Shown here piece after piece: positions 6,401 to 12,948 of a stretch of 12,948 nt of DNA; position 1 is the stretch's first letter; each line of letters starts with the position of its first letter. Origin of the DNA: an uncultured Erysipelotrichaceae bacterium (lineage in GTDB: Bacteria; Bacillota_I; Bacilli_A; Erysipelotrichales; Erysipelotrichaceae); contig CACXEN010000180.1 of the NCBI GenBank assembly GCA_902766675.1, positions 1-12,948 on the forward strand, in the 5' to 3' direction. The notes below the pieces were generated by a model. That model was not told the DNA's origin. It saw only the letters and a program-made list of their open reading frames with translations, and did no database searches. Both the position numbers and the translations under genes were made by a program.

Positions 6401-8131
6401 ATGGTGCAATTAAGTATATATGGTGAACAACTGAATACAAAAAGCCCTTTACAAGAATATCCTCGTATGCAATTACAAAGAGATAGTTATTTAAACCTCA
6501 ATGGTATATGGGAATATCAAATAGTTGGCAAAGATGAAGAACCACGACATGACCATTGGCAACAAATCGTAGTTCCTTTTGCGCTTGGTTCTTACTTAAG
6601 TGGCACAAATGAAACATTAGATGAAAATCATACACTTTGGTATCGCAAACAATTCGCATATAAACCAACTAGTTTATCTACTTGGCTAAATTTTGAAGCA
6701 GTCGATCAAGAGTGCGTAGTATATGTAAACGGGGTAGAAGTTGGACAACACTCTGGTGGATATGCACCATTTAGCTTAGATATCTCTGGCACAATAAAAT
6801 ATCAAAATTCATTGATGGTGAAAGTAAATGATCCATCAGATAAGGGTATTTATGCATATGGAAAACAAAGATTAAATCATAGTGGTATGTGGTATACACC
6901 ATCTAGTGGAATATGGCAAAGTGTTTGGATTGAAGATATTCCAAAACACGCAATATATGATTTAAAGATTACACCTGATTATGATAAAGGTGTCGTATTG
7001 ATTGATATGGCAGGCAATTTCAGCCAAGCCGCGATAACGATTGGTGGTAGTGGTGAAGTTGTCCATCGTGGTCTAACAACGCAAAAGCATTATGAAGCAC
7101 CTATTCCTAATATGCACGCATGGACACCGGAAGATCCATATTTATATGACATTTATATTCAAACAGAAGATGATATTGTAAAAAGTTATTTTGGAATGCG
7201 TAAATTCTCTGTTGGGACTGACGCAAAAGGAATAACACGATTCATGTTAAATAATCGCCCATACTTTTTTAGCGGATTATTAGACCAAGGTTATATAAGT
7301 GATGGACTAATGACATTTCCTAGTGATCAAGCCATGATAGATGAAATTCTAAAAGTAAAAGAATTAGGATTTAATATGATTCGCAAACATATCAAAGTAG
7401 AAGCTAGAAGATGGTATTACCACTGTGACCGGTTGGGTATATTAGTTATGCAAGATATGCCTAGTGGTGGCCAGTTTGATTTTAAAAACATGGGTGTGCT
7501 TCCAACAATTGGCATGCGAAGAATGAGTGATATTGATAATGACAAATTAGGTCGTAGTACACTGGAAGAAAAGAAAGCATATTATCATGAACTAGATGAA
7601 ATGTTAGATAATCTATATAATTGTGTTTCATTATTTGCGTGGGTACCATTTAATGAAGGTTGGGGACAATTTAATAGCGAACAAATTACTGCGCATATAA
7701 AAGAATATGATGACACTCGTTTAGTAGATAGTGCCAGTGGATGGCATGATCAAGGTTGTGGAGACTTCTTCAGCATGCATAATTATTTCTTCCACTACAA
7801 ACAAAAGAAAGATAAGTATAATCGAATTTGTGTATTATCTGAATTTGGTGGATATGCATATATTGAAGAAGGGCACAATAGCGCAAACAAGTTATATGGA
7901 TATAAAAAATATACAGATAAATTAAAATATAACGAAGAATTATTTGCGTTATATGAAGGGGCTATATTAGAGAATATTGATAAAGGTTTATCTGGCTGCA
8001 TTTATACACAACTAAGTGATGTGGAAGATGAATGCAATGGTATCTTTACGATGGACCGTAAAGTGACAAAAGTTGACGCTAGAAAAATGAAGCGTATGAA
8101 TGAGAAGTTGTATAGGAGAATGACAAGATGA
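6401..8131 (+). CDS. Glycoside hydrolase family 2 protein (beta-galactosidase-like)
   Basis: 576 residues with no signal peptide, so probably cytosolic. The domain order is that of GH2: an N-terminal jelly-roll sugar-binding domain (about 25-185, with LNGIWEYQI, LWYRKQF, VYVNGVEVGQHSGGYAPF and SGIWQSVWIE), a small immunoglobulin-like domain (about 186-275, ending in YFGMRKFSV), and a TIM barrel. The barrel has the acid/base E419 in PFNEGWGQF and the nucleophile E481 in LSEFGGYAY. The protein lacks the NxK motif that beta-glucuronidases use to recognise the carboxylate (the equivalent region reads CNGIFTMDRK), which argues against glucuronidase. Beta-galactosidase, beta-mannosidase-like or another exo-beta-glycosidase remain possible. 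It is much shorter than LacZ, with no C-terminal domain 5. Its last codons overlap the hslO start (ATGA), so the two are likely translated in a coupled way. Confidence 0.85.
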   Translation: MVQLSIYGEQLNTKSPLQEYPRMQLQRDSYLNLNGIWEYQIVGKDEEPRHDHWQQIVVPFALGSYLSGTNETLDENHTLWYRKQFAYKPTSLSTWLNFEAVDQECVVYVNGVEVGQHSGGYAPFSLDISGTIKYQNSLMVKVNDPSDKGIYAYGKQRLNHSGMWYTPSSGIWQSVWIEDIPKHAIYDLKITPDYDKGVVLIDMAGNFSQAAITIGGSGEVVHRGLTTQKHYEAPIPNMHAWTPEDPYLYDIYIQTEDDIVKSYFGMRKFSVGTDAKGITRFMLNNRPYFFSGLLDQGYISDGLMTFPSDQAMIDEILKVKELGFNMIRKHIKVEARRWYYHCDRLGILVMQDMPSGGQFDFKNMGVLPTIGMRRMSDIDNDKLGRSTLEEKKAYYHELDEMLDNLYNCVSLFAWVPFNEGWGQFNSEQITAHIKEYDDTRLVDSASGWHDQGCGDFFSMHNYFFHYKQKKDKYNRICVLSEFGGYAYIEEGHNSANKLYGYKKYTDKLKYNEELFALYEGAILENIDKGLSGCIYTQLSDVEDECNGIFTMDRKVTKVDARKMKRMNEKLYRRMTR

Positions 8132-9003
8132 AAGATGAAATTGTGATTGCACAAGCGTTAAATAAACAAGTAAGAATTCATGCCGCAAGAACAACAGAGA
8201 TGGTAAGACGTGCAAGAGAATTGCATGATTGTTATCCAACATCTATTGCGGCATTAGGTAGAGTGATGAGTGTTACAGCAATAATGGCATCTGATTTAAA
8301 GAATCCGTATGAAAGTGTAACAAGTATTATCAATGGTCATGGACCTGCTGGCACAATCCTTGCCCAAGCACAAGGCAATGGTGATGTACGTGGGTTTATC
8401 GGAGATCCACATCTATATTTTTCTAGAGAAGATGGACATTTAGATGTTTCAAAAGCAGTTGGAACGAGTGGTTCTTTAACAGTTGTTAGAGATACAGGTT
8501 TAAAGGAACCATTTACTGGTGTAACTGACTTACAAACTGGTGAAATAGGAGATGATTTTACCTATTACTTTGCGATAAGTGAACAAATTCCAAGTGTAGT
8601 TGGCGTTGGCGTATTATGTGACCAAGAAGGTGTAAAGGCAGCTGGTGGATTAATCTATCAATTAATGCCAAATGCAAGTGAAGAGGCAATTGCCTTCTGT
8701 GAAAATGTTGCGGCGACACAAAAGCCAGTATCTACTTTAATTGATGAAGGTTTAGACTTAGAAGAAATGATTAAAATGTATTTCCCTGATGCGGAAATCT
8801 TAGATCATAAAGATATTCGTTGGCATTGTGATTGTTCAAAAGAAAAATTCTTAACATCTTTATCAACGTTATCAGAAGAAGACTTACAAGAAATGATTGA
8901 TGACAATAAAGGAGCAGAGATTACATGTCAATATTGCTCTAGCACATATACATTTACTACAGAAGAATTGCAAGGAGCTTTAAATAGAAAGCATGGAATT
9001 TAA
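8128..9003 (+). CDS. hslO: Hsp33 family redox-regulated molecular chaperone
   Basis: 291 residues, normal for Hsp33. This cytosolic holdase is switched on by oxidative unfolding stress. The N-terminal domain contains the family segments RTTEMVRRARELHDCYPTS, ALGRVMSVTAIMA and NGHGPAGTILAQAQGNGDVRGFIGDP. The C-terminal zinc/redox switch is complete: CDC at 234-236 and CQYC at 267-270. An AGGAG Shine-Dalgarno site lies within the end of the GH2 gene, and the start overlaps the GH2 stop by 4 bases. In B. subtilis hslO lies just downstream of ftsH (with coaX between); here coaX is absent and two other genes occupy the gap. Confidence 0.96.
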   Translation: MKDEIVIAQALNKQVRIHAARTTEMVRRARELHDCYPTSIAALGRVMSVTAIMASDLKNPYESVTSIINGHGPAGTILAQAQGNGDVRGFIGDPHLYFSREDGHLDVSKAVGTSGSLTVVRDTGLKEPFTGVTDLQTGEIGDDFTYYFAISEQIPSVVGVGVLCDQEGVKAAGGLIYQLMPNASEEAIAFCENVAATQKPVSTLIDEGLDLEEMIKMYFPDAEILDHKDIRWHCDCSKEKFLTSLSTLSEEDLQEMIDDNKGAEITCQYCSSTYTFTTEELQGALNRKHGI

Positions 9004-9970
9004 AATTGGTTCGGTAACAATTGAAAATCGAATTATTGCGGCACCGCTAGCAGGAATCTCCAATCCTGTATATCGCGAAATGTGTCGCAATTTTGGGGCT
9101 GGCTTAGCAGTGAGTGAAATGATTAGTGATAAAGCATTGCACTATCAAAATAAAAAAACACAAGATATGTGTGCTACCAGCAAAGATGAGCATCCAGTTT
9201 CTTTACAATTATTTGGTAGTGATCCAGAAACAATGGCAGAAGCGAGTGCTTATCTTACAAAGAATACAGATTGCGATATTATCGATATCAATATGGGCTG
9301 TCCAGTCAATAAAGTTTTAAAAGCCCATGCTGGAAGTTATTTATTACAATATCCAGATTTAGCTTACGATATTATGAAAGCAGTAAAGGATAATACAGAT
9401 CGACCAGTCACAGTAAAGATGCGTGCAGGCTATGATCAATCCAATATAACTTGTGTAGAAATTGCAAAATTAGCAGAAAAAGCAGGACTGAGCGCAATTA
9501 CAATACATGGTAGAACAAGAAGTCAAATGTATAGTGGTAGTGTAAATTATGAATATATTAAAGCAGTAAAAGAAGCAGTATCGATTCCAGTGATAGGAAA
9601 TGGGGATATTCAAAGTGTAGAAGATGCACAAAGAATGTTCGATGAAACTAAATGTGATGCCATCATGATTGGAAGAGGTATTATTGGTAAACCATTTTTC
9701 TTAAAAGAGCTCAATGCCTATTTCAATCATGAAGAGTTTATTCTTCCATCTTATATGGAACGCTTAGACATGTTGGAAGAATATACGATAAAATTAGTAG
9801 CGTATTGTACAGAAAAGAAAGCAATTAGTATGATGCGAGGAATGGGCAGTTGGTATATTGCAGGTATGCCACATGCCGCAAAATATAAAAATCAATTATC
9901 ACAATGCAATACATTGGAAGATGTTAAAAATACAATTGCGGCATATCGAGAAGTATTACAAGGAGAGTAA
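8993..9970 (+). CDS. dus: tRNA-dihydrouridine synthase
   Basis: 325 residues. Flavin-dependent Dus enzymes reduce specific uridines in tRNA to dihydrouridine using NADPH. Motifs run in order: APLAGISNPVYREMCRNFGAGL (flavin-binding N-terminus), LQLFGSDPE, DINMGCPVNKVLKAHAGS with the catalytic cysteine C103, VTVKMRAGY, ITIHGRTRSQMYSG, VIGNGDIQSVEDA and IMIGRGIIGKPFF (phosphate binding), then a C-terminal helical tRNA-binding part. It resembles the DusB-like group of Bacillota, which lies in the same neighbourhood in B. subtilis. It overlaps the end of hslO by 11 bases. The nearest Shine-Dalgarno site (AAGGAG near 8972-8977) is rather distant, so translation is probably coupled to hslO. Confidence 0.95.
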   Translation: MEFKIGSVTIENRIIAAPLAGISNPVYREMCRNFGAGLAVSEMISDKALHYQNKKTQDMCATSKDEHPVSLQLFGSDPETMAEASAYLTKNTDCDIIDINMGCPVNKVLKAHAGSYLLQYPDLAYDIMKAVKDNTDRPVTVKMRAGYDQSNITCVEIAKLAEKAGLSAITIHGRTRSQMYSGSVNYEYIKAVKEAVSIPVIGNGDIQSVEDAQRMFDETKCDAIMIGRGIIGKPFFLKELNAYFNHEEFILPSYMERLDMLEEYTIKLVAYCTEKKAISMMRGMGSWYIAGMPHAAKYKNQLSQCNTLEDVKNTIAAYREVLQGE

Positions 9971-10819
9971 ATGAAAAAGGGACTAGTATTAGAAGGTGGC
10001 GCAATGCGTGGCTTATTTACAGCTGGTGTCATTGATGTCATGATGGAAAACAATATTGAATATGATGGCGCTATCGGTGTATCTGCTGGCGCAACGTTTG
10101 GTTGTAATTACAAATCCAAACAAATTGGTCGTGTTTTTCGATACAATTTAAACTTTGCGCATGATCCAAGATTTGCGTCATTGCAGTCACTCATTAAGAC
10201 AGGGGATTTATATGGTGCTGATTTCTGTTATCACAGAATACCAGATGAATTTGACCCAATGGATTATGAAACATATAGAAATAATCCAATGGAATTCTAT
10301 GTTGTATGTACAAATGCACAAACTGGAAAAGCCGAATACTTTTTATTGGATAAGATGGATGAAAAACAAATCCGAATTATGCGAGCATCTGCTTCGATGC
10401 CTGTTGTGTCAAATACTGTAGAAATTGATGGAATTCCATATTTAGATGGAGGAATCGCAGACTCTATTCCTATTCGAGCATTTGAAAACTTAGGCTATGA
10501 TAGAAACGTCGTTGTTTTAACAAGACCACTATATTATCGAAAGAAAACAGGCGCTTCGATGAAATTAATTAAGCCATTATTAAAAGACCAACCAAAGGTA
10601 ATGGAAGCTTTAGAAAATAGAGCTGATGTATATAATCAAACGTTAGATTACATCAAAGTGAAAGAGATGAAAAAGGAAATATTTGTGATAAGACCAGAGT
10701 ATTCATTACATATTGGTAAAGTAGAACATGATACAAGTAAAATACAAGAAGCATATGTTCAAGGTAGAGAAGTCATGTCAAAACAAATAGATGCTTTAAA
10801 AGAATTCTTAAATCAATAA
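9971..10819 (+). CDS. Patatin-like phospholipase (YjjU-like)
   Basis: 282 residues, starting directly after the dus stop codon with an AGGAG site inside the dus end. Patatin-type enzymes are serine hydrolases acting on phospholipids or other acyl esters through a Ser-Asp dyad. The oxyanion-hole segment LVLEGGAMRGLFTAG (about 5-19), the nucleophile elbow GVSAG (S38) and the aspartate in LDGGIADSIPI (D159) are all present. The opening sequence is close to the YjjU group of bacterial patatins. There is no signal peptide or membrane helix. A terminator follows 11 bases after the stop, so this is the last gene of the run that starts with GH2. The substrate is unknown. Confidence 0.9.
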   Translation: MKKGLVLEGGAMRGLFTAGVIDVMMENNIEYDGAIGVSAGATFGCNYKSKQIGRVFRYNLNFAHDPRFASLQSLIKTGDLYGADFCYHRIPDEFDPMDYETYRNNPMEFYVVCTNAQTGKAEYFLLDKMDEKQIRIMRASASMPVVSNTVEIDGIPYLDGGIADSIPIRAFENLGYDRNVVVLTRPLYYRKKTGASMKLIKPLLKDQPKVMEALENRADVYNQTLDYIKVKEMKKEIFVIRPEYSLHIGKVEHDTSKIQEAYVQGREVMSKQIDALKEFLNQ

Positions 10820-10830
10820 CGAATAGATAG

Positions 10831-10860
10831 AAGGAGTTGTGTAAAAAAACAGCTCCTTTT
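10831..10860 (+). terminator. Rho-independent terminator after the patatin gene
   Basis: AAGGAGTTGT (10831-10840) pairs with ACAGCTCCTT (10849-10858) as 10 bp with one G-U wobble. The loop is A-rich (10841-10848). The stem is followed by two more Ts, giving four in total. It separates the GH2-hslO-dus-patatin run from the hydrolase gene. Confidence 0.8.
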
Positions 10861-10916
10861 AACACTTTAAGGATAATAAGAGAATGATGTAAAAATGTAT
10901 AGATATAGCGTTATTA

Positions 10917-10925
10917 TGCTACAAT
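10917..10925 (+). promoter_or_regulatory. Extended -10 promoter of the HSL-type hydrolase
   Basis: TG-C-TACAAT at 10917-10925 lies in the gap after the patatin terminator. The hexamer ends 6 bases before the ATG at 10932, and another in-frame ATG at 10926 falls within those six bases. The -35 is not evident, and there is no Shine-Dalgarno site. Confidence 0.6.
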
Positions 10926-10931
10926 ATGGCC

Positions 10932-12041
10932 ATGAGTGAAAAAGACACAAGATACGTAATGAATTCTTTAAGCAAGATTTATGTAAAAGCTTTAGATAAC
11001 GTTGACAGTATCGACAAAGTGAAAAAAATGAATAAGCTAACAGATTCTCTTTTAGTTGGAAGATGGCTAGGAAGAAAATCAAAAATGCGTCAGGAATATA
11101 TTCAACGCTTAGATGGAACTTCTTTACGCATTTGTATCGCAACTGCAAAACAAGATACCAATAATCATAAAAAAACTGGTGTTCTTTGGCTTCATGGCGG
11201 AGGCTATTGCATTGGTACATGCGAACAAGATTTCATGTATGGAGATATGTTTGTGGAAGATGATAGTGCTGTGATGATACTTCCTGATTATCGAAAGAGT
11301 GATGAAACACCATATCCTGCCGCATTAGATGATGCATATCTTACATTAGTATGGATGATTGTAAATGCGGAAAGACTAGGCATTAATCCAAGTCAGATAT
11401 TTGTTGGAGGAGAAAGTGCTGGCGGTGGTCTTTGCGCAGCGCTTACTTCATTTGCTAGAGATGAAGGAGAAATTAATATTGCTTTTCAAATGCCACTATA
11501 TCCAATGCTAGATGATAGACATACAAAGACGTCTTCTAATAATAATGCGATGATTTGGGATACAAAGAGAAATGATATTGCATGGAAATATTATAAAGGC
11601 GATCGAGAAGCGGATAAATATTGTGCACCAGCTAGGGAAACAAATTATTCCAATCTACCACCAACATACTCATTTGTAGGAACACTAGATCCATTTTTAG
11701 ATGAAGTAAAAACATATATGAGAAACTTATATGAAGCCGGTGTAGAAGTGATGTATCGAGAATATGAAGGCAAGGAACATGCATTTGACCTATTAGAATA
11801 CAATAACTCTTGCGCAAAACATGTTCGTGCCCTTACAAAAAAAGCATTTAAATATGCACAAGAAAATTATTTTAAACAACAACCAAATGATTATGTAGAA
11901 GGTGGCTTTGATTACGAGCATAGTGCATATGTGGTATCTGAGTTTGATAAAGCGGCAGATAGAACAAGTCGCATAGAAATAGATGAAATTAATGACATGG
12001 TCGATCAAATTGATTTAGATAGATTTTTCCATAATGAATAG
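10932..12041 (+). CDS. Alpha/beta hydrolase, hormone-sensitive-lipase (family IV esterase) type
   Basis: 369 residues from the ATG at 10932. The HSL-type esterase signature is complete: oxyanion-hole HGGG (H88-G91), nucleophile S162 in GESAGG, D253 in GTLDPF and H283 in KEHAFD. The segment DYRKSDETPYPAALDDAY is typical of the family. It should hydrolyse short-chain acyl or acetyl esters in the cytosol; the natural substrate is not evident. After the catalytic histidine there are about 85 further residues, ending in an acidic tail (IDEINDMVDQIDLDRFF) longer than usual for the family. I chose 10932 rather than the ATG at 10926 because the -10 box ends at 10925, so 10926 would probably lie upstream of the transcript. 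It has its own promoter and terminator and converges on the phosphoesterase gene. Confidence 0.9.
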   Translation: MSEKDTRYVMNSLSKIYVKALDNVDSIDKVKKMNKLTDSLLVGRWLGRKSKMRQEYIQRLDGTSLRICIATAKQDTNNHKKTGVLWLHGGGYCIGTCEQDFMYGDMFVEDDSAVMILPDYRKSDETPYPAALDDAYLTLVWMIVNAERLGINPSQIFVGGESAGGGLCAALTSFARDEGEINIAFQMPLYPMLDDRHTKTSSNNNAMIWDTKRNDIAWKYYKGDREADKYCAPARETNYSNLPPTYSFVGTLDPFLDEVKTYMRNLYEAGVEVMYREYEGKEHAFDLLEYNNSCAKHVRALTKKAFKYAQENYFKQQPNDYVEGGFDYEHSAYVVSEFDKAADRTSRIEIDEINDMVDQIDLDRFFHNE

Positions 12042-12066
12042 TGGTGCTAAGCATCACTATTTTATT
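12037..12066 (+). terminator. Terminator between convergent genes
   Basis: AATAGTGGTGC (12037-12047) and GCATCACTATT (12051-12061) form an 11-bp stem with one G-U and a TAA loop, followed by TT-A-TT. The 5' arm includes the stop codon of the hydrolase, and the 3' arm includes the stop codon of the phosphoesterase on the other strand. The T tail is only on the plus-strand side, so it serves mainly the hydrolase. Confidence 0.7.
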
Positions 12067-12725
12067 GTGTGGATATTATTGTAAAGAATAGAGTAATTAT
12101 CAATATCAATGTCTTTATGATAATGACCTAAATACCAATGTGTATAGGTCAGTTGTTTATCAATATCATGTAAATAAGAATTCAAAATATCTCCAGTTGC
12201 TTGCGGCACAAGTTTCTTTAATAAAGAATATGGCGCACAATGGGTTATAACATAATCTACTTTCCAATTATATAGATTCAAGTTATGTAATCCTTCTGCC
12301 ATTTCTTCTTCTGTCGGTAATTCATTTGGCCACCAAGATTCATGTGCTACACGCATTGCGCGGTCAATAGATGTGCCTCCACCAAAAGTGAAAAATGTTT
12401 TATTCTCTATCTCGAAGACTTGGCCTCGCATAAGATGAACGATATTATCTTTGATGCGATGAATTTTACCATTGTGCCAATATTCAATTGGATATTTTTC
12501 TAATAGATCAAAGTTCTCATGGTTTCCATCTATCCAACAAACTTGTAGTGGTAAATTATTGTAGAAGTTTAATAAACCTTCATCTTTTTCGCCATACCAA
12601 ATAGCCCCAAAATCACCAAGAATGATGAGGTAATCATCCCTAGTTACTTTGGAATAATCGAAATTTTCTGGTAAGAGTTTTTTAATATCAACTCTACGAT
12701 GTGTGTCACCTGATAAATAAATCAT
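12057..12725 (-). CDS. Calcineurin-like metallophosphoesterase
   Basis: 222 residues. All metal-binding motifs of the family are visible: GDTH (6-9), GDFG (37-40), DGNHEN (66-71), THCAP (161-165) and GHYHKD (200-205). These place two metal ions for hydrolysis of a phosphoester. There is no signal peptide or membrane segment, so it is probably cytosolic. The insert GGGTSIDRAMR (115-125) and the following WW-rich part resemble a small group of phage and Bacillota phosphoesterases, but I cannot name a substrate. The ATG at 12725 is preceded by a TATAAT box and a weak purine run (AGAGAAG). It is divergent from the lysine riboswitch unit. Confidence 0.88.
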   Translation of the reverse strand: MIYLSGDTHRRVDIKKLLPENFDYSKVTRDDYLIILGDFGAIWYGEKDEGLLNFYNNLPLQVCWIDGNHENFDLLEKYPIEYWHNGKIHRIKDNIVHLMRGQVFEIENKTFFTFGGGTSIDRAMRVAHESWWPNELPTEEEMAEGLHNLNLYNWKVDYVITHCAPYSLLKKLVPQATGDILNSYLHDIDKQLTYTHWYLGHYHKDIDIDNYSILYNNIHTIK

Positions 12726-12736
12726 AATACTTCTCT

Positions 12737-12752
12737 ATTATAGAATATTATA
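12737..12752 (-). promoter_or_regulatory. Likely -10 region of the phosphoesterase gene
   Basis: On the minus strand two TATAAT boxes lie close together, at 12752-12747 and 12742-12737. The nearer one ends 11 bases before the ATG, giving a leader of about 5 bases. The farther one would give about 15 bases containing the purine run AGAGAAG. Neither has TG in front of it, and the -35 is unclear. Confidence 0.45.
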
Positions 12753-12847
12753 TGGAATTTTACTTTTGAGAGGAATTTGTGAAAGCATTTCATTGTTTGG
12801 TAATAAAAAAGAATTTGAATTGTTAGATGTCATATTTTAAAAAATAG

Positions 12848-12876
12848 TTGACAAGTTATTAAATACCATTGATAAT
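12848..12876 (+). promoter_or_regulatory. Strong sigma-A-type promoter of the lysine riboswitch transcript
   Basis: A perfect -35 TTGACA (12848-12853), a 17-base spacer and a near-perfect -10 GATAAT (12871-12876) predict initiation near 12883, just upstream of the riboswitch. It is the most canonical promoter in the window and contrasts with the extended -10 promoters elsewhere. Confidence 0.85.
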
Positions 12877-12885
12877 AAACACATT

Positions 12886-12948
12886 AAAACCGAATAGAGG
12901 TAGCGACGTAGATGAGTACTACATGGAGCTGGCAAGCGATGAAATGTA
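12886..12948 (+). ncRNA. Lysine riboswitch (L box), 5' part only
   Basis: From 12896 the sequence reads AGAGGTAGCGAC, then GATGAGTA at 12911-12918. These match the opening of lysine riboswitches: the conserved AGAGG at the core junction followed by the loop-E element with GAGUA, as in the B. subtilis lysC and Thermotoga leaders that I know. CTACAT (12919-12924) can pair with ATGTA at the very end (12944-12948) to form the P2b stem. The rest of the aptamer, the expression platform and the regulated gene are outside the window. Lysine riboswitches turn off lysine biosynthesis or lysine transport genes when lysine is abundant, so such a gene should follow. Confidence 0.82.

Noticed and set aside
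6401..8131. GH2 protein as a beta-glucuronidase (important in gut bacteria)
   Set aside because: The NxK carboxylate-recognition motif near the C-terminus is absent (CNGIFTMDRK instead of the NKKGIF type), so the name is not supported.
12726..12736. Phosphoesterase gene as a further leaderless case
   Set aside because: Its nearest -10 box ends 11 bases before the ATG rather than 6, lacks the TG extension, and a purine run sits in the leader. It does not fit the pattern.
1..12948. CRISPR arrays, insertion sequences, tRNA or rRNA genes, prophage integration sites
   Set aside because: No direct-repeat arrays, transposase or integrase motifs, tRNA-like cloverleaf arms or rRNA stretches were seen. 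Gaps between genes are all shorter than 250 bases.

Overview
The window is AT-rich, compactly coded DNA from a low-GC Gram-positive bacterium (Bacillota). The run tilS-hpt-ftsH-hslO-dus matches the order seen in Bacillus subtilis (tilS-hprT-ftsH-coaX-hslO...dus), but without coaX, cysK and the folate genes, and with local insertions. The lysine riboswitch leader and the DUF1146 gene also fit Bacillota. A gut lineage such as Erysipelotrichia is my guess from the style and synteny; nothing in the window proves it.

Layout. 1-270 is the 3' end of glyA, closed by a terminator that overlaps its stop codon. A convergent glycosyltransferase-like gene follows (293-1372, minus). It is divergent from a small DUF1146 membrane protein gene (1430-1633), after which comes a PemK/MazF-like protein with no antitoxin (1689-2213). 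Next is the housekeeping run tilS (2258-3472), hpt (3483-4028) and ftsH (4041-5954), ending in a hairpin over the ftsH stop. A four-helix membrane protein gene of unknown function follows (5982-6383). Then comes a tight run of a GH2 glycosidase (6401-8131), hslO (8128-9003), dus (8993-9970) and a patatin-like phospholipase (9971-10819), closed by a terminator. A hormone-sensitive-lipase-type hydrolase (10932-12041) converges on a calcineurin-like phosphoesterase (12057-12725, minus). The last 100 bases hold a strong promoter and the start of a lysine riboswitch whose gene lies outside the window.

How the genes fit together. The core is a maintenance set: tRNA decoding (TilS) and modification (Dus), purine salvage (Hpt), membrane protein quality control (FtsH) and a redox-activated chaperone (Hsp33/HslO). 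Sugar, lipid and ester hydrolases are interleaved with it.

The most notable signal is regulatory. Five genes that begin transcription units (the glycosyltransferase, DUF1146, tilS, GH2 and HSL hydrolase) have a -10 element ending 6 bases (7 in one case) before the start codon and no Shine-Dalgarno site, so transcription should begin at or next to the start codon (leaderless mRNA). Four of the five are extended -10 elements of the form TGnTAnnnT. Most genes inside operons (hpt, ftsH, the membrane protein, hslO, patatin) instead carry ordinary Shine-Dalgarno sites.
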